DNA of 64,000 bases. Source: an uncultured Alsobacter sp. Lineage in GTDB: Bacteria > Pseudomonadota > Alphaproteobacteria > Rhizobiales > Beijerinckiaceae. Location of the stretch: assembly GCF_945952055.1 (NCBI RefSeq), contig NZ_CAMFHB010000007.1, positions 62,001 through 126,000 on the forward strand. Direction: 5' to 3'. Position numbers and translations under genes: made by a program. The notes beneath the pieces are model-generated. The model was not told where the DNA came from. It worked only from the letters and a program-made list of their open reading frames with translations, and did not search any database. Positions 28,542 through 40,836 of the stretch are shown here, piece after piece; the stretch's first letter is position 1, and each line of letters starts with the position of its first letter.

Positions 28542-29759
28542 TCAGATTCCGGCCAACTTCCGCAGGTCGACGGTCGGATCCCCCACCTGCTCGGGATCGA
28601 TCGAGCCGCCCTTCTCGAGCACGCGCCGGCCGATCATGTAGCCGCGCCCGTCGTTGAGCGCGTCGACGGCGAGGAGCCGGTCGCCGTCGTAGGACCAGAA
28701 CGAGAGGGCCGTGCCGGATTGCCGCCGCACCACGCGCGTGGCGCCTTGCGACAGGCCGGCGATCTGCAGCTTCACGTCGAACTGGTCCGACCAGAACCAG
28801 GGCACGGGATCGTAGGGCTTGTCGGCCCCCATGATGTTGTCGGCGACGCGCTCGGCCTGCTCGACGGCGTTCTGGACGCTTTCGAGACGGATGCGGCGAC
28901 CGCGCCAGGGGAACGAGGCGCAGTCGCCGGCCGACCAGACGTGCGGATCGCTGGTGCGGCCGCGGTCGTCGACGGCGATGCCGTTGTCCAGCGCGAGGCC
29001 GGCTGCGGCCGCGAGTTCGGTGGCGGGCACCACGCCGATGCCGACGAGCACGACGTCGACGGGGATCTCCGCCCCGCCCTCCAGGCGGACGCGCACCGCG
29101 CGGCCGTGCTGGTCGGCCTCGATCGCCTGGAGGCGCGCGCGCTCGAGGATCTCGACCCCGTGACTTGCGTGCAGCGCCCGGATCTCCGCGGCGGTGTCCG
29201 GTCCGACGGCCCGCTTCAGGATGCGATCCTCGGCCTCGATCACGGTGACCTGCATCCCCGCCTTGCGGCCGGAGGCGGCCGCCTCGAGACCGATGAAGCC
29301 GGCGCCCACGATCAGGATGCGTGCCCCTTCGACGAAGGAGGAGGCCATCGCGTCCACGTCCGCCAGGCTGCGCAGCACGAAGACGTTCGACAGCGCACCG
29401 CCGATGGCGGCCGGCAGCCGCCGCGCATGCGCGCCGGTGCACAGCACCAGGTGATCGTAGGGCACGCTGCCTCCGGCGGTGGCCACGGTGCGCGCCGCGC
29501 GATCGATGGCCGTGACCTTCGTTGCGGTGAGCACCACGATGTCGCGCTCGGTGTAGAAGGCTTCGGCGCGCAGATGGAGCCGCGTCCTGTCACGCGCGCC
29601 GAGCAGGTAGCCCTTCGACAGCGGAGGCCGCTCGTAGGGGATGTCCGCTTCGTCGCCGATCAGCGTGATCGGACCCTCGTGGCCGATCGTCCGCAACCGG
29701 GCCGCGAGACTCGCGGCGGCCTGTCCGGCGCCGATGGCAACGATGCGGGAGCTTCTCAT
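28542..29759 (-). CDS. FAD-dependent ferredoxin reductase-like oxidoreductase
   Basis: 405-residue flavoprotein of the rhodocoxin/putidaredoxin-reductase type. Its two dinucleotide-binding motifs are GAGQAAASLAARL near the N-terminus and GAGFIGLEAAASGRKAG at ~150. It also has IPYERPPLSKGYL (FAD), WSAGDCASFPWRG and a C-terminal reductase domain with PVPWFWSDQFDVKLQIAG. Such enzymes pass electrons from NAD(P)H to a ferredoxin serving an oxygenase, but no ferredoxin or oxygenase gene is nearby. ATG 29759 chosen because the preceding 22 residues are Arg-rich without homology. It follows tctA by 109 bp. Confidence 0.92.
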   Translation of the reverse strand: MRSSRIVAIGAGQAAASLAARLRTIGHEGPITLIGDEADIPYERPPLSKGYLLGARDRTRLHLRAEAFYTERDIVVLTATKVTAIDRAARTVATAGGSVPYDHLVLCTGAHARRLPAAIGGALSNVFVLRSLADVDAMASSFVEGARILIVGAGFIGLEAAASGRKAGMQVTVIEAEDRILKRAVGPDTAAEIRALHASHGVEILERARLQAIEADQHGRAVRVRLEGGAEIPVDVVLVGIGVVPATELAAAAGLALDNGIAVDDRGRTSDPHVWSAGDCASFPWRGRRIRLESVQNAVEQAERVADNIMGADKPYDPVPWFWSDQFDVKLQIAGLSQGATRVVRRQSGTALSFWSYDGDRLLAVDALNDGRGYMIGRRVLEKGGSIDPEQVGDPTVDLRKLAGI

Positions 29760-29868
29760 GGCGGTCTTCCTCAGGGCCGGAAACGCAGCCGCCCGGCGGT
29801 TGCGCCGGGCGGAGTGTCGCGCCAAAGCTCGGGAATGAAAAGATCGATCTCGATATAGTGGCGGCCGA

Positions 29869-31353
29869 TCAGGCGGCGGCCTTCGCGCGGCGCAGCAACG
29901 GGACCAGCAGCACGGCGGTGGACACGAGCAGGAGCCCCGCGGCCACCGGCGTCGAGACCAGCGTCATGGGATCGCCCTGGCTGATGGCCAGCGCCCGGCG
30001 CAACTGCAGTTCCGCCATGGGCCCGAGGATCAACCCGATCAGCGCCGGCGCGATGGGCACCGAGTAGCGTCGGAACAGGTATCCCGTCGCACCCAGCGCG
30101 CACAGCATGAGCAGGTCGACCCACGACCGCGACACGCCCCACACGCCCACCAGCGAGAACACCAGGATGCCGCCGTAGAGCTGCGGTGCCGGAACCGACA
30201 GCAGCTTCACCCAGACCTTCGCCATCGGCAGGTTCAGGATCAGCAGCATGAAGTTGCCGATGTAGAGCGAGGCGATGACGCCCCACACGAGCTCGGTGTT
30301 GGTGGTGAACAGCGTGGGACCGGGATTGAGGCCGTAGTTCTGGAAGGCCGCCAGCATGACGGCCGCCGTCGCCGACGTCGGCAGGCCGAGCGTCAGCAGG
30401 GGCACCATGACGCCGGCCACGGCAGCGTTGTTGGCGGCTTCCGGCCCGGCGACACCCTCGATCGCGCCGTGGCCGAATTCCTCCGGCTTCTTCGCCAGGC
30501 GGCGCTCGACGGTGTAGGACAGGAGCGTCGGGATCTCGGATCCGCCGGCCGGCATCACGCCGATCGGGAAGCCGATGAGCGAGCCGCGCAGCCACGGCTT
30601 CCACGAGCGGGACCAGTCTTCCCGCGACATGGCGATCGGGCCCTTGATCTCGATGACCTTCTGCGGCGTGCTCGACAGGCGCCCGGCCACGTAGAGGAGT
30701 TCGCCCACGGCGAACATGGCCACGAGCACGATGGTGATGCCGACGCCGTCGAGCAGTTGTGGGATGTCGAACGCGAGCCGTGGCTGGCCGGTCTGGTAGT
30801 CGACGCCCACGAGAGCCATTCCCAGGCCCACGAGAAGCGACAACAGCCCGCGCGACACCGATCCGCCGAGCACGACCGACACCGACGTGAAGGACAGGAT
30901 CGCGAGCGCGAAATACTCGGCCGGGCCGAAGATGAAGGCGATCTCGGAGATCGCCGGGGCGGCGACGGTGAGCAGCATCGTGCCGATGGTGCCGGCGACG
31001 AAGGAGCCGATCGCGGCGGTCGCCAGCGCGGCGGCGCCGCGCCCGCGCTTGGCCATCTTGTTCCCCTCGAGCGCCGTGATCATCGACCCGGATTCGCCCG
31101 GCGTGTTGATCAGGATCGAGGTGGTCGAGCCGCCGTACATGGCGCCGTAGAAGATGCCGGCGAAGATGATGAAGGCCGCCGTCGGCGACAGCGACACCGT
31201 GACGGGAAGCAGCAGCGTGATGGTCAGGGCCGGGCCGATGCCGGGCAGCACGCCGATGGCGGTGCCGAGCGCGCAGCCCACGAGTGCCCAGAACAGGTTG
31301 AGAGGCTGCAGCGCGACCAGGAAGCCCTGGAGAAGTGCGTCGAGAACACCCAT
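29869..31353 (-). CDS. tctA: Tripartite tricarboxylate transporter large permease, TctA
   Basis: 494-residue TctA-family membrane protein with about 10-12 hydrophobic segments. It shows the family signatures [41 protein letters not shown], and the second repeat with [15 protein letters not shown] and [17 protein letters not shown]. It pairs with TctB and TctC in secondary, Na+/H+-driven carboxylate uptake. ATG at 31353 overlaps the tctB stop (ATGA). Divergent from the aconitase-PrpF-PrpB genes, so it probably supplies their substrate. Confidence 0.95.
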   Translation of the reverse strand: MGVLDALLQGFLVALQPLNLFWALVGCALGTAIGVLPGIGPALTITLLLPVTVSLSPTAAFIIFAGIFYGAMYGGSTTSILINTPGESGSMITALEGNKMAKRGRGAAALATAAIGSFVAGTIGTMLLTVAAPAISEIAFIFGPAEYFALAILSFTSVSVVLGGSVSRGLLSLLVGLGMALVGVDYQTGQPRLAFDIPQLLDGVGITIVLVAMFAVGELLYVAGRLSSTPQKVIEIKGPIAMSREDWSRSWKPWLRGSLIGFPIGVMPAGGSEIPTLLSYTVERRLAKKPEEFGHGAIEGVAGPEAANNAAVAGVMVPLLTLGLPTSATAAVMLAAFQNYGLNPGPTLFTTNTELVWGVIASLYIGNFMLLILNLPMAKVWVKLLSVPAPQLYGGILVFSLVGVWGVSRSWVDLLMLCALGATGYLFRRYSVPIAPALIGLILGPMAELQLRRALAISQGDPMTLVSTPVAAGLLLVSTAVLLVPLLRRAKAAA

Positions 31354-31871
31354 CAGCGGGCCCCGAAGGAAAGGAAGGGCCCGAGCTGGACACCGAGCTT
31401 GGTGAAAGCGAACCACGCGGCCGCCGAGAGCAGGCCGCCGAAGACGAGGTCGAGCAGCGGCTTCTTCGAGCCGAAGGCGCGCGCCACCAGCGTGAAGGCC
31501 AGCGTGGCGCCCAGCGGAAAGCCGAGCTGCGGGAAGGTCACCACGGGCGAGAAGACGCCGGCGGCCGCAAGCCCCAGCCGCGGCAGCGAGACGGGCGCCG
31601 AAGCGTCCGCCCCCTCCGCTTCTTCCGGCATGAAGCGCTCACCCTGGAGAACCTGCCAGACGAGGCTGGCGGCGACCCCCAGCAGGCCGAGCCCCACGGC
31701 CATGGGCATGAAACCCGGCCCGAGCCCGGTGTACTGCTCGAACAGCGGCAGGCGGGTGCCCTCCAGGACGAGGAGAGCACCGCAGATGCCGGCGAAGGCC
31801 GGCAGCACCCAGTCGGCAAAGCGGGGCGCAGAGCGCCCCGCATCGTCGTTCGCGACGTCGTCGCGATTCAC
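31353..31871 (-). CDS. tctB: Tripartite tricarboxylate transporter small permease, TctB
   Basis: 172-residue, four-helix TctB-family membrane protein; the C-terminal part has [24 protein letters not shown] at 31871 overlaps the tctC stop (GTGA), and the N-terminal ~20 residues are polar ([17 protein letters not shown]) before the first helix. Residues ~90-105 between helices two and three are acidic (EEAEGADAS). The in-frame upstream extension is rejected as antisense-like. Confidence 0.92.
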   Translation of the reverse strand: MNRDDVANDDAGRSAPRFADWVLPAFAGICGALLVLEGTRLPLFEQYTGLGPGFMPMAVGLGLLGVAASLVWQVLQGERFMPEEAEGADASAPVSLPRLGLAAAGVFSPVVTFPQLGFPLGATLAFTLVARAFGSKKPLLDLVFGGLLSAAAWFAFTKLGVQLGPFLSFGAR

Positions 31872-32818
31872 TTCACCAGACCCATGTCGGTCAGGATGGG
31901 CAGCATGCGCGCATGCTCGTCGTTGAGGAACTTGCCGAAGGCGGCGCCGCCGAGGAAGGCGTTCTCGAGGCCCTGCTTCTTGAGCTCCTCCTGCCACTCC
32001 TTGGTCTGCGACATCTTCTCGAAGCGCTCGACCCAGGTCTTGGTGGCCTCGGCCGACATGCCGTTGGCGCCGACGATGCCGCGCCAGTTGCCCATCACGA
32101 TGTCGACGCCCTGCTCCTTCAGGGTGGGGACGTCGATGCCCGGGATGCGCTGCTCGGAGCTCACCGCGATCAGGCGGATGCGGCCGGCGTCGTGCAGCTG
32201 CTTCATCTCCGAGGCGCCCTGGATGAGCACCTGCAGCTTGCCGCCGGCGAGCTGCGTCACGGCTTCGGCACCGGAGGCGAACGGGATGTAGTTGAGGCGT
32301 GGCACCTCGGCGCCCGACGACCGGGCGATCAGGCCCGCCATGATGTGGTCGACGCCACCGGCCGAGCCGCCGCCGAACGGCACCGCGCCGATGTTGGCCT
32401 TCAGCGCCGCCTGCAGGTCCTTCATGGTCTTGATGTTGGAGGACGCCGGCACGCCGATGCCGCTGAACTCGAAGGTGAGGCGCGCGATCGGGGTCACCTC
32501 GGAGAAGGGCAGCGAGCCCTTGGTCACGATCTGCGAGCCGACGAGGATAACGCCCATCGCCATCAGGGCGTTGTTGTCGCCCTTGTTGTTGCGGATGAAC
32601 TCGCCCATGCCGAGCGTGCCGCCGGCGCCGGGCTTGTTGGTGAACACCGCGCCGTCCTTGAAGATGCCGGCCGAGTCCAGGACCTTCATGGCCAGGCGGC
32701 CGGTCGTGTCGTAGCCGCCGCCGGCGCCCGCGGGCACCATCACCTTGGCGGGCTCGGCCCAGGCGCCGACGGTCATCCCGGCGAGCGTGGCGGCAGCGAG
32801 CAGCGTTTTCTTGATCAT
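31868..32818 (-). CDS. tctC: Tripartite tricarboxylate transporter binding protein, TctC
   Basis: 316-residue periplasmic TctC/Bug-family binding protein with a Sec signal (MIKKTLLAAATLAGMTVGAWA). The mature protein opens with the family block KVMVPAGAGGGYDTTGRLAM and has KPGAGGTLGMGEFIRNN. TctC proteins bind citrate and other di/tricarboxylates. First gene of the leftward C-B-A-reductase-CapA unit. The GGAGGAAAACAC stretch is a good ribosome site. The divergent 116-bp gap carries a candidate operator (32862-32887). Confidence 0.95.
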   Translation of the reverse strand: MIKKTLLAAATLAGMTVGAWAEPAKVMVPAGAGGGYDTTGRLAMKVLDSAGIFKDGAVFTNKPGAGGTLGMGEFIRNNKGDNNALMAMGVILVGSQIVTKGSLPFSEVTPIARLTFEFSGIGVPASSNIKTMKDLQAALKANIGAVPFGGGSAGGVDHIMAGLIARSSGAEVPRLNYIPFASGAEAVTQLAGGKLQVLIQGASEMKQLHDAGRIRLIAVSSEQRIPGIDVPTLKEQGVDIVMGNWRGIVGANGMSAEATKTWVERFEKMSQTKEWQEELKKQGLENAFLGGAAFGKFLNDEHARMLPILTDMGLVK

Positions 32819-32861
32819 GTGTTTTCCTCCGAGTGGATTTTGCGATTGTATTTTGATTGCC

Positions 32862-32887
32862 TGTAGCACTTGTTTTTGGTGCTCACA
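32862..32887. promoter_or_regulatory. Inverted-repeat candidate operator between tctC and the aconitase gene
   Basis: TGTAGCAC (32862-32869) and GTGCTCACA (32879-32887) form an inverted repeat (AGCAC/GTGCT plus TGT/ACA) around a T-rich spacer, in the gap shared by the two divergent units. The GntR protein at 36748 is the likely binder. Confidence 0.45.
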
Positions 32888-32934
32888 ACCGGTAGGCACG
32901 GCCCTCGTGCAGGATCGTGCAGGGACGCCATACG

Positions 32935-35591
<2,657 letters not shown>

Positions 35592-35595
<4 letters not shown>

Positions 35596-36734
35596 CCCAG
35601 CGCTTCATCCCCTGCGTCTTCTACCGCGGCGGCACGTCGAAGGGCATGTTCTTCCATCCCCATGACCTGCCGGCGGAACGCTCCGCCATCGACAGGATCC
35701 TTCTCGCCGCCATCGGCAGCCCGGACCCCTACGGTCGCCAGCTCGACGGCATGGGCGGCGGCATCTCGTCCCTGTCCAAGGCCGTGATCATCGGCCCTTC
35801 GACGCACCCCGAGGCCGACGTCGACTACACCTTCGTGCAGCTCGCGGTGGACGAGCCGGTCGCCGACTGGACCAACAACTGCGGCAACCTCTCCTCGGCC
35901 GTCGGACACTTCGCCGTGGACGAGGGCCTGGTGCCAGCCACCGACGGCGAGGTGCTGGTGCGCATCCACCAGACCAACACCCGCAAGCTCATCCATTCAC
36001 GCTTCACCGTGAAGGGCGGCAAGGCCGAGACCCGGGGCGACTTCGTGATCGCCGGGGTCGCCGGCACCGGCTCGCGGGTGCGGCTCGATTTCCTCGATCC
36101 GGCGGGCGCCGTCACCGGCAGGCTGCTGCCCTCGGGCCGGCCCGTCGACACGCTGACCATCGGCCCCGGCGAGACGGTCGAGGCGACGCTGATCGATGCC
36201 ACGTCCCCGATCGTCTATGTCGAGGCCTCGGTCGTCGGCCTCGACGGCACGGAATCCCCCGACGCCATCGAAGCGACGCCCGGCGTCATGGAGAGGCTGG
36301 AGCGCATCCGCCGCGCCGGCGGCGTGGCCATGGGGCTGGGCGCGACGCCGGCCGAGATCGGCCTGCAGACACCGCGCGTCGGCATCGTCGCGGCGCCACG
36401 TGATTTCACGAGCCTCGACGGAGCCCGCGTCTCGGCCGCGGATTTCGACATCGCGACGCGCATGCTGTCGATGGGGCGCGCCCACCGCGCCATTCCGGGG
36501 ACGGCGGGGCTCAATCTCGGTGTCGCGACCCAGGTCCCCGGCACGATCCCGCACCGGGTCTCGCGTCCGGCGAGCGTCGCGGGGGAGGTCCGGGTCGCCA
36601 ACCCGTCCGGCCTCGTGTCGGTGGGCGCCGTCGTGCGCGAGGGCGTCGCGGGCTGGACGGCCGACAGCGCCGTCCTGTTCCGCACGGCACGCCGCCTGAT
36701 GCAGGGCGCGGTCGCGGTCCCCGACGACCTGTGA
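35592..36734 (+). CDS. prpF: PrpF-family isomerase (2-methylaconitate cis-trans isomerase-like)
   Basis: 380-residue protein with the diaminopimelate-epimerase-like fold. The N-terminus IPCVFYRGGTSKGMFFHP and the active-site Cys97 in NNCGN are PrpF family hallmarks, with the second-half HRVSRPASV block. PrpF isomerises 2-methyl-trans-aconitate made by AcnD; relatives act on methylitaconate or oxalomesaconate. It overlaps the aconitase stop (ATGA) and is clearly coupled to it. A second, only distantly similar PrpF-like gene is at 39659. Confidence 0.92.
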
Positions 36735-36747
36735 GGCGCAAGGTCCC

Positions 36748-37659
36748 ATGGCAGGCCCGACCGACCTCCAGTCGAGCATCGCGGCGCGGATCGTCTCCCA
36801 CGCCCGGCAGATGAACTGGCCCGTCGGTCATCACGTCACCGAGGGGTCGCTGGAGCCCGTGCTGGGCACGTCGCGGTCGCCGATCCGGGCCGCCCTCGCC
36901 CTGCTCGAGGCCGACGGCGTGCTGGAGCGCCGGCCGAACCGCGGGTTCTTCATCAAGACGCTGCCGACCGCGTCTCCCGACGGTCCCGCGCCCAGCGTGG
37001 AGACCGGCGACGGCGAGCGCGTCTACCTCGCCATCGCGATGGACCGGCTGGCGCGCCGGCTCCCGGAGGTCGTCAGCGAGAACGAGCTGATGCGCCGCTA
37101 CGACCTGACCCGCGCGCAACTGCGGCTGGTGCTGACGCGGATCGCGAGCGAGGGCTGGGTGACCCGCCGCCCCGGCCGCGGCTGGATCTTCCCCGCCCTG
37201 ATCGACACGCTCGAGGCCTACCGCGAGAACTACAGCTTCCGGCAGATGGTCGAGCCCGCCTCCCTCCTCGCACCCGAGTTCCGCATCGATCCGGCCACGA
37301 TCGAGCGGCTTCGGTCCCAGCAGCGGGCGATCCGGGACGACGGATACCTGCGACTGGGACAGGTGGAGCTGTATGCCATCAACGCCGACTTCCACGAGTC
37401 GCTGGCGGCCATGGGCCACAACCGCTTCGTCGGCCAGGCGCTCGCCCGCGTGAACCACGCGCGGCGCCTCATGGAATACGCGCGCCCGCTCGACAGGCTG
37501 CGCGTGCGTCGCGTCTGCGAGGAGCATCTCGGCATCCTCGACGCGCTGGCGGCGGGCGACACGGGCGAAGCCGCCCGACGCCTCGCGGCACACCTCACGG
37601 AAGCCGCCGACGAAAAGACGGCGGACGCCACCATCTTGGACAGCAAGGAGCCGACGTGA
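36748..37659 (+). CDS. GntR-family regulator with two winged-helix segments and FCD-like domain
   Basis: 303 residues, longer than the ~230 of ordinary FCD regulators. The first winged helix (~8-72) has LEPVLGTSRSPIRAALALLE then GVLERRPNRGFFI. A second segment (~90-150) repeats this pattern: VVSENELMRRYDLTRAQLRL, then ASEGWVTRRPGRGWIF. A helical FCD-like ligand domain with an FHESLAAMGHNRF block follows. It sits inside the catabolic unit, 13 bp after prpF, and its stop overlaps the prpB start, so it probably regulates both divergent units. The repeated DNA-binding segment is visible, but its function is an inference. Confidence 0.85.
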   Translation: MAGPTDLQSSIAARIVSHARQMNWPVGHHVTEGSLEPVLGTSRSPIRAALALLEADGVLERRPNRGFFIKTLPTASPDGPAPSVETGDGERVYLAIAMDRLARRLPEVVSENELMRRYDLTRAQLRLVLTRIASEGWVTRRPGRGWIFPALIDTLEAYRENYSFRQMVEPASLLAPEFRIDPATIERLRSQQRAIRDDGYLRLGQVELYAINADFHESLAAMGHNRFVGQALARVNHARRLMEYARPLDRLRVRRVCEEHLGILDALAAGDTGEAARRLAAHLTEAADEKTADATILDSKEPT

Positions 37660-38555
37660 CCTATCTCAGCGATCCCCAGCAGGCGCCCGCCGGCCAGCGC
37701 TTCCGCCAGCTCGTCGAGCGGCAAGGCATCCTGCAGATGCCCGGCACCCACAACGGCCTCGCCGCGCTGCAGGCCCAGCGCGCCGGTTTCGAGGCGCACT
37801 ACCTGTCGGGTGCGGCGATGACCGCCTCCATGGGATTGCCCGACCTCGGCATCATCACGGTGGACGAGGTCTGCTTCTTCATCCGCCAGATCGTCCGCGC
37901 CACCGGGCTGCCGCTGCTGGTCGACGGCGACACCGGCTACGGCGAGGCGCTCAACGCCATGCACATGGTGCGGGCCTTCGAGGACGCGGGCGCCGGCGCG
38001 GTCCACATGGAGGACCAGGTGCTGCCGAAGAAGTGCGGGCATCTCAACGACAAGAAGCTCGTCAGCGCCGACGACATGGCCGCGAAGGTCGCCGCCGCAG
38101 CCCGCGCGCGCCGCCACCTCTACATCGTCGCCCGCACCGACGCGGCGGCGAGCGAGGGCATGGACGGCGCGGTGGAGCGCGCCAAGCGCTACCTCGCGGC
38201 CGGTGCCGACGCCATCTTCCCCGAGGCGCTGACCACGGCCGAGATGTTCCGCGAGTTCGCCAGCCGCGTGAAGGCGCCGCTGCTCGCCAACATGACCGAG
38301 TTCGGCCGCACCCCGAACTTCACCGCGGGCGAGTTCGAGGCCATGGGCTACAAGATGGTGATCTGGCCCGTGAGCTCGCTGCGCGTCGCCGCCAAGGCCC
38401 AGGAGGAGCTCTACGCCACCATCCGCAAGGACGGCGGCCCCGCCGCGATGATCCCGCGCATGCAGACCCGCGCCGAGCTCTACGAGACCATCCGCTACGC
38501 CGACTACGAGGAGCTCGACCGCACCATCGTCAAGACGGTTCTGCCGGGGGCGTGA
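37656..38555 (+). CDS. prpB: PrpB-type methylisocitrate/dimethylmalate lyase
   Basis: 299-residue isocitrate lyase/PEP mutase superfamily enzyme. The catalytic KKCGH (125-129, Cys127) that marks lyases is present, with the substrate/Mg block DGDTGYGEALN and TRAEL near the end. It cleaves 2-methylisocitrate to pyruvate and succinate, or 2,3-dimethylmalate to pyruvate and propionate in related pathways. GTG start overlaps the GntR stop (GTGA). At 299 residues the length fits PrpB rather than isocitrate lyase (~430). Last gene of the unit. Confidence 0.92.
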   Translation: MTYLSDPQQAPAGQRFRQLVERQGILQMPGTHNGLAALQAQRAGFEAHYLSGAAMTASMGLPDLGIITVDEVCFFIRQIVRATGLPLLVDGDTGYGEALNAMHMVRAFEDAGAGAVHMEDQVLPKKCGHLNDKKLVSADDMAAKVAAAARARRHLYIVARTDAAASEGMDGAVERAKRYLAAGADAIFPEALTTAEMFREFASRVKAPLLANMTEFGRTPNFTAGEFEAMGYKMVIWPVSSLRVAAKAQEELYATIRKDGGPAAMIPRMQTRAELYETIRYADYEELDRTIVKTVLPGA

Positions 38556-38644
38556 GCGTCTGCTGCGCAGGCGCCCGAGCCGTGATGTTGATCAGGGCCG
38601 GGACGACGTCGGCCCCGGCGCCGCACGACGGCTGGACGGGCACG

Positions 38645-39547
38645 TCACTCGGCCCGTGACTGCCCCTCGACCAGCATGTCGCGGAAGCGCTGCGCGGCCG
38701 GCGACAGCCTCGCCATCCGGCGCTCCACCAGGCCGATGGTCCGCGTGATGTCCGGCGAACCGATCGCCTTGGTGACGATCAGCGGGTGCTTGCCGGGCGG
38801 CGTGGCCAGCTTCGGCAGGACCGAAATGCCGAGACCGCGCTCGACCAGGCCGAGCGACGTCGTCAGGTGGTTGACCTCATACTGGAAGGTCAGCCGGACA
38901 CCGGTCTTGCCCAGCGCGCTCTCCAGGATCATGCGGTTGCCGCTGGCCCGGCTGACGCCGATGAGCTTCTCGCCCTGCAGATCCTTCCAGGTGATCGACC
39001 CCGCCCGCGCGATCGGGTGGTCGTTGCGGCAGGCCAGGACGTAGGGGTCCTCGAGCAGGGGCGTGAACACGAGATCGGGATCAGAACTCCCCATCAGGTT
39101 GATGCCGAACTCGGCCTCGCCCCGTGACACGCTCTGCAGGCCCTCGTTGGCCGACAGGTCGAGGATGCGAAAGCGGATGCGCGGGAAGCGCGCGTTGAAC
39201 GCCTCGATGGCGCGGGGCAGGAAATAGAACGCCGCGGTCGGAACACAGGCCAGCGTGACCTGCCCGGTCTGGGCTTCGCCGACGCCGGTCATCTCCAGCA
39301 GCGAGCCCTCGAACTCGTCGAGCAGGCGCCGGGCGAGAGGCGCGAGCGTCGCGCCGACGGTGGTCGCGGCCACCCTGCGCGTGGTGCGCTCGAGGAGGGG
39401 CGCACCGACGGCCGCCTCGAGGGACTGGATCCGGCGTGACAGGGCCGGCTGCGACATGTGCAGCGCTTCCGCGGCGCGATGGAAGCCGCCCAGATCGAGG
39501 ACGGTCAGGAAAGCCCGGAGATCCTGAAGTTCGAAATTGATCCGCAT
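38645..39547 (-). CDS. LysR-family transcriptional regulator
   Basis: 300 residues with an N-terminal winged helix (FELQDLRAFLTVLDLGGFH, MSQPALSRRIQSLEAAVGAP) and a two-lobed effector domain. It is divergent from the GalD/PrpF-like gene with a 111-bp gap holding an inverted repeat, so it very likely regulates that unit, activating with the isomerase's substrate as ligand. Confidence 0.94.
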   Translation of the reverse strand: MRINFELQDLRAFLTVLDLGGFHRAAEALHMSQPALSRRIQSLEAAVGAPLLERTTRRVAATTVGATLAPLARRLLDEFEGSLLEMTGVGEAQTGQVTLACVPTAAFYFLPRAIEAFNARFPRIRFRILDLSANEGLQSVSRGEAEFGINLMGSSDPDLVFTPLLEDPYVLACRNDHPIARAGSITWKDLQGEKLIGVSRASGNRMILESALGKTGVRLTFQYEVNHLTTSLGLVERGLGISVLPKLATPPGKHPLIVTKAIGSPDITRTIGLVERRMARLSPAAQRFRDMLVEGQSRAE

Positions 39548-39561
39548 ATCGGATCAATAGA

Positions 39562-39580
39562 GTGAATCTTTGCATTTCAC
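39562..39580. promoter_or_regulatory. Inverted-repeat candidate LysR operator
   Basis: GTGAA-TCTTTGCAT-TTCAC is a perfect 5-bp inverted repeat in the gap between the divergent LysR and isomerase genes, in a low-GC patch. Position and dyad spacing (19 bp in all) are suitable for a LysR-type recognition site. Confidence 0.5.
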
Positions 39581-39658
39581 AACATCACTCCATCTCAATA
39601 GCACATCGGTCAGGCGCATTGATGCCCGTTCGGGATGAAACGCTTGGTGGTGTGACCG

Positions 39659-40753
39659 ATGCCGACCCTGAAAATTCCCTGCGTGCTGATGCGTGGCGGC
39701 ACCTCGCGCGGAGCCTTCTTCCTCGCCGGCGACCTGCCCCGCGACCCGACCCGGCGTGACGCCGTGCTGGTCTCGGCCATGGGAGCCGGGCACGCGCTCC
39801 AGGTCGACGGCATCGGCGGCGGCAACGCGCTCACGAGCAAGGTCGCCATCGTCGGCCCCTCCTCGGTGCCCGGCGCGGACGTGGACTACCTCTTCGCCCA
39901 GGTCAGCGTCCTCGAGCGCCGCGTCGACACGTCCCCGAACTGCGGCAACATGCTGGCCGGTGTCGGTCCGTTCGCCATCGAGCAGGGCCTGGTGCGGGGC
40001 CAGGACGGCGTCACGCGCGTCCGCATCCACAACGTCAACACGCGCAAGATCATCGAGGCGCGCATCCCGACTCCGGGCGGCGTCGTCGCCGACGAGGGCA
40101 TGACCGCGATCGACGGCGTTCCCGGCACCGCCGCGGCCATCCACCTCGCCTTCGTCGATGCGGCGGGCTCGCGCACCGGCGCGCTGCTGCCCACCGGCGC
40201 CGCGCGGGACGTGATCGACGGCATCGAGGTGACTTGCGTGGACGCCGCCATGCCGCTCGTCGTGATCCCGGCCTCGAGCCTGGGCAAGACAGCGGCCGAA
40301 CGTCCCGACGAACTCGACGCGGACGAGGCCTTCCTGGCCCGCCTCGAGGCGATCCGTCGTGAGGCCGGCCGCCGGATGGGGCTCGGCGACGTCAGCGGCA
40401 AGGTGATCCCCAAGCCTGTCATCGTCGGCCCGGCCCGGGACGGAGGCGCCTTCACCGCCCGCTACTTCATGCCGGCGTCCTGCCACAAGGCCCTCGCCGT
40501 GACCGGCGGCGTCGCCCTCGCCAGTGCCGCCACGCAGCCCGGGACGGTCTTGCAGGATCTCGTCGAACCGCCGTCGCTGCCCTGCGACCTCGTCGTGGAG
40601 CACCCCTCGGGGCGGCTGCTCCTGAACGTCTCGCAGGCGGCCCCGTCGGCGGCGCCCGTCGTCTCGGTGGTCCGGACGGCGCGGCGGATCTTCGAGGGAA
40701 TCCTGCACGTGCCCGATCCCGCAGCGGCCGTCACCGCCGCGGCCGCCGCCTGA
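39659..40753 (+). CDS. PrpF-family isomerase, 4-oxalomesaconate tautomerase (GalD)-like
   Basis: 364-residue PrpF-fold protein. The sequence follows Pseudomonas GalD closely in order and spacing: IPCVLMRGGTSRGAFFLAGD, QVDGIGGGNALTSKVAIV, ADVDYLFAQVSV, active-site Cys95 in PNCGNMLAGVGPFAIE, RTPGG-like PTPGGVVADEG, DGVPGTAA and TGALLPTG. GalD interconverts oxalomesaconate tautomers in gallate breakdown, but no other gallate genes are here. It shares a unit with a TctC protein, so a tricarboxylate is probably the substrate. An ATG at 39659 with a GGTGTGAC region; no strong ribosome site. Confidence 0.87.
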   Translation: MPTLKIPCVLMRGGTSRGAFFLAGDLPRDPTRRDAVLVSAMGAGHALQVDGIGGGNALTSKVAIVGPSSVPGADVDYLFAQVSVLERRVDTSPNCGNMLAGVGPFAIEQGLVRGQDGVTRVRIHNVNTRKIIEARIPTPGGVVADEGMTAIDGVPGTAAAIHLAFVDAAGSRTGALLPTGAARDVIDGIEVTCVDAAMPLVVIPASSLGKTAAERPDELDADEAFLARLEAIRREAGRRMGLGDVSGKVIPKPVIVGPARDGGAFTARYFMPASCHKALAVTGGVALASAATQPGTVLQDLVEPPSLPCDLVVEHPSGRLLLNVSQAAPSAAPVVSVVRTARRIFEGILHVPDPAAAVTAAAAA

Positions 40754-40836
40754 GCCGACCCCGGTCCGCGCCGGCCCTCGCGCCGGCGCCGGTGACCACG
40801 ACCACAACAAGCCATAACCTGAACCGGAGGAAACCC

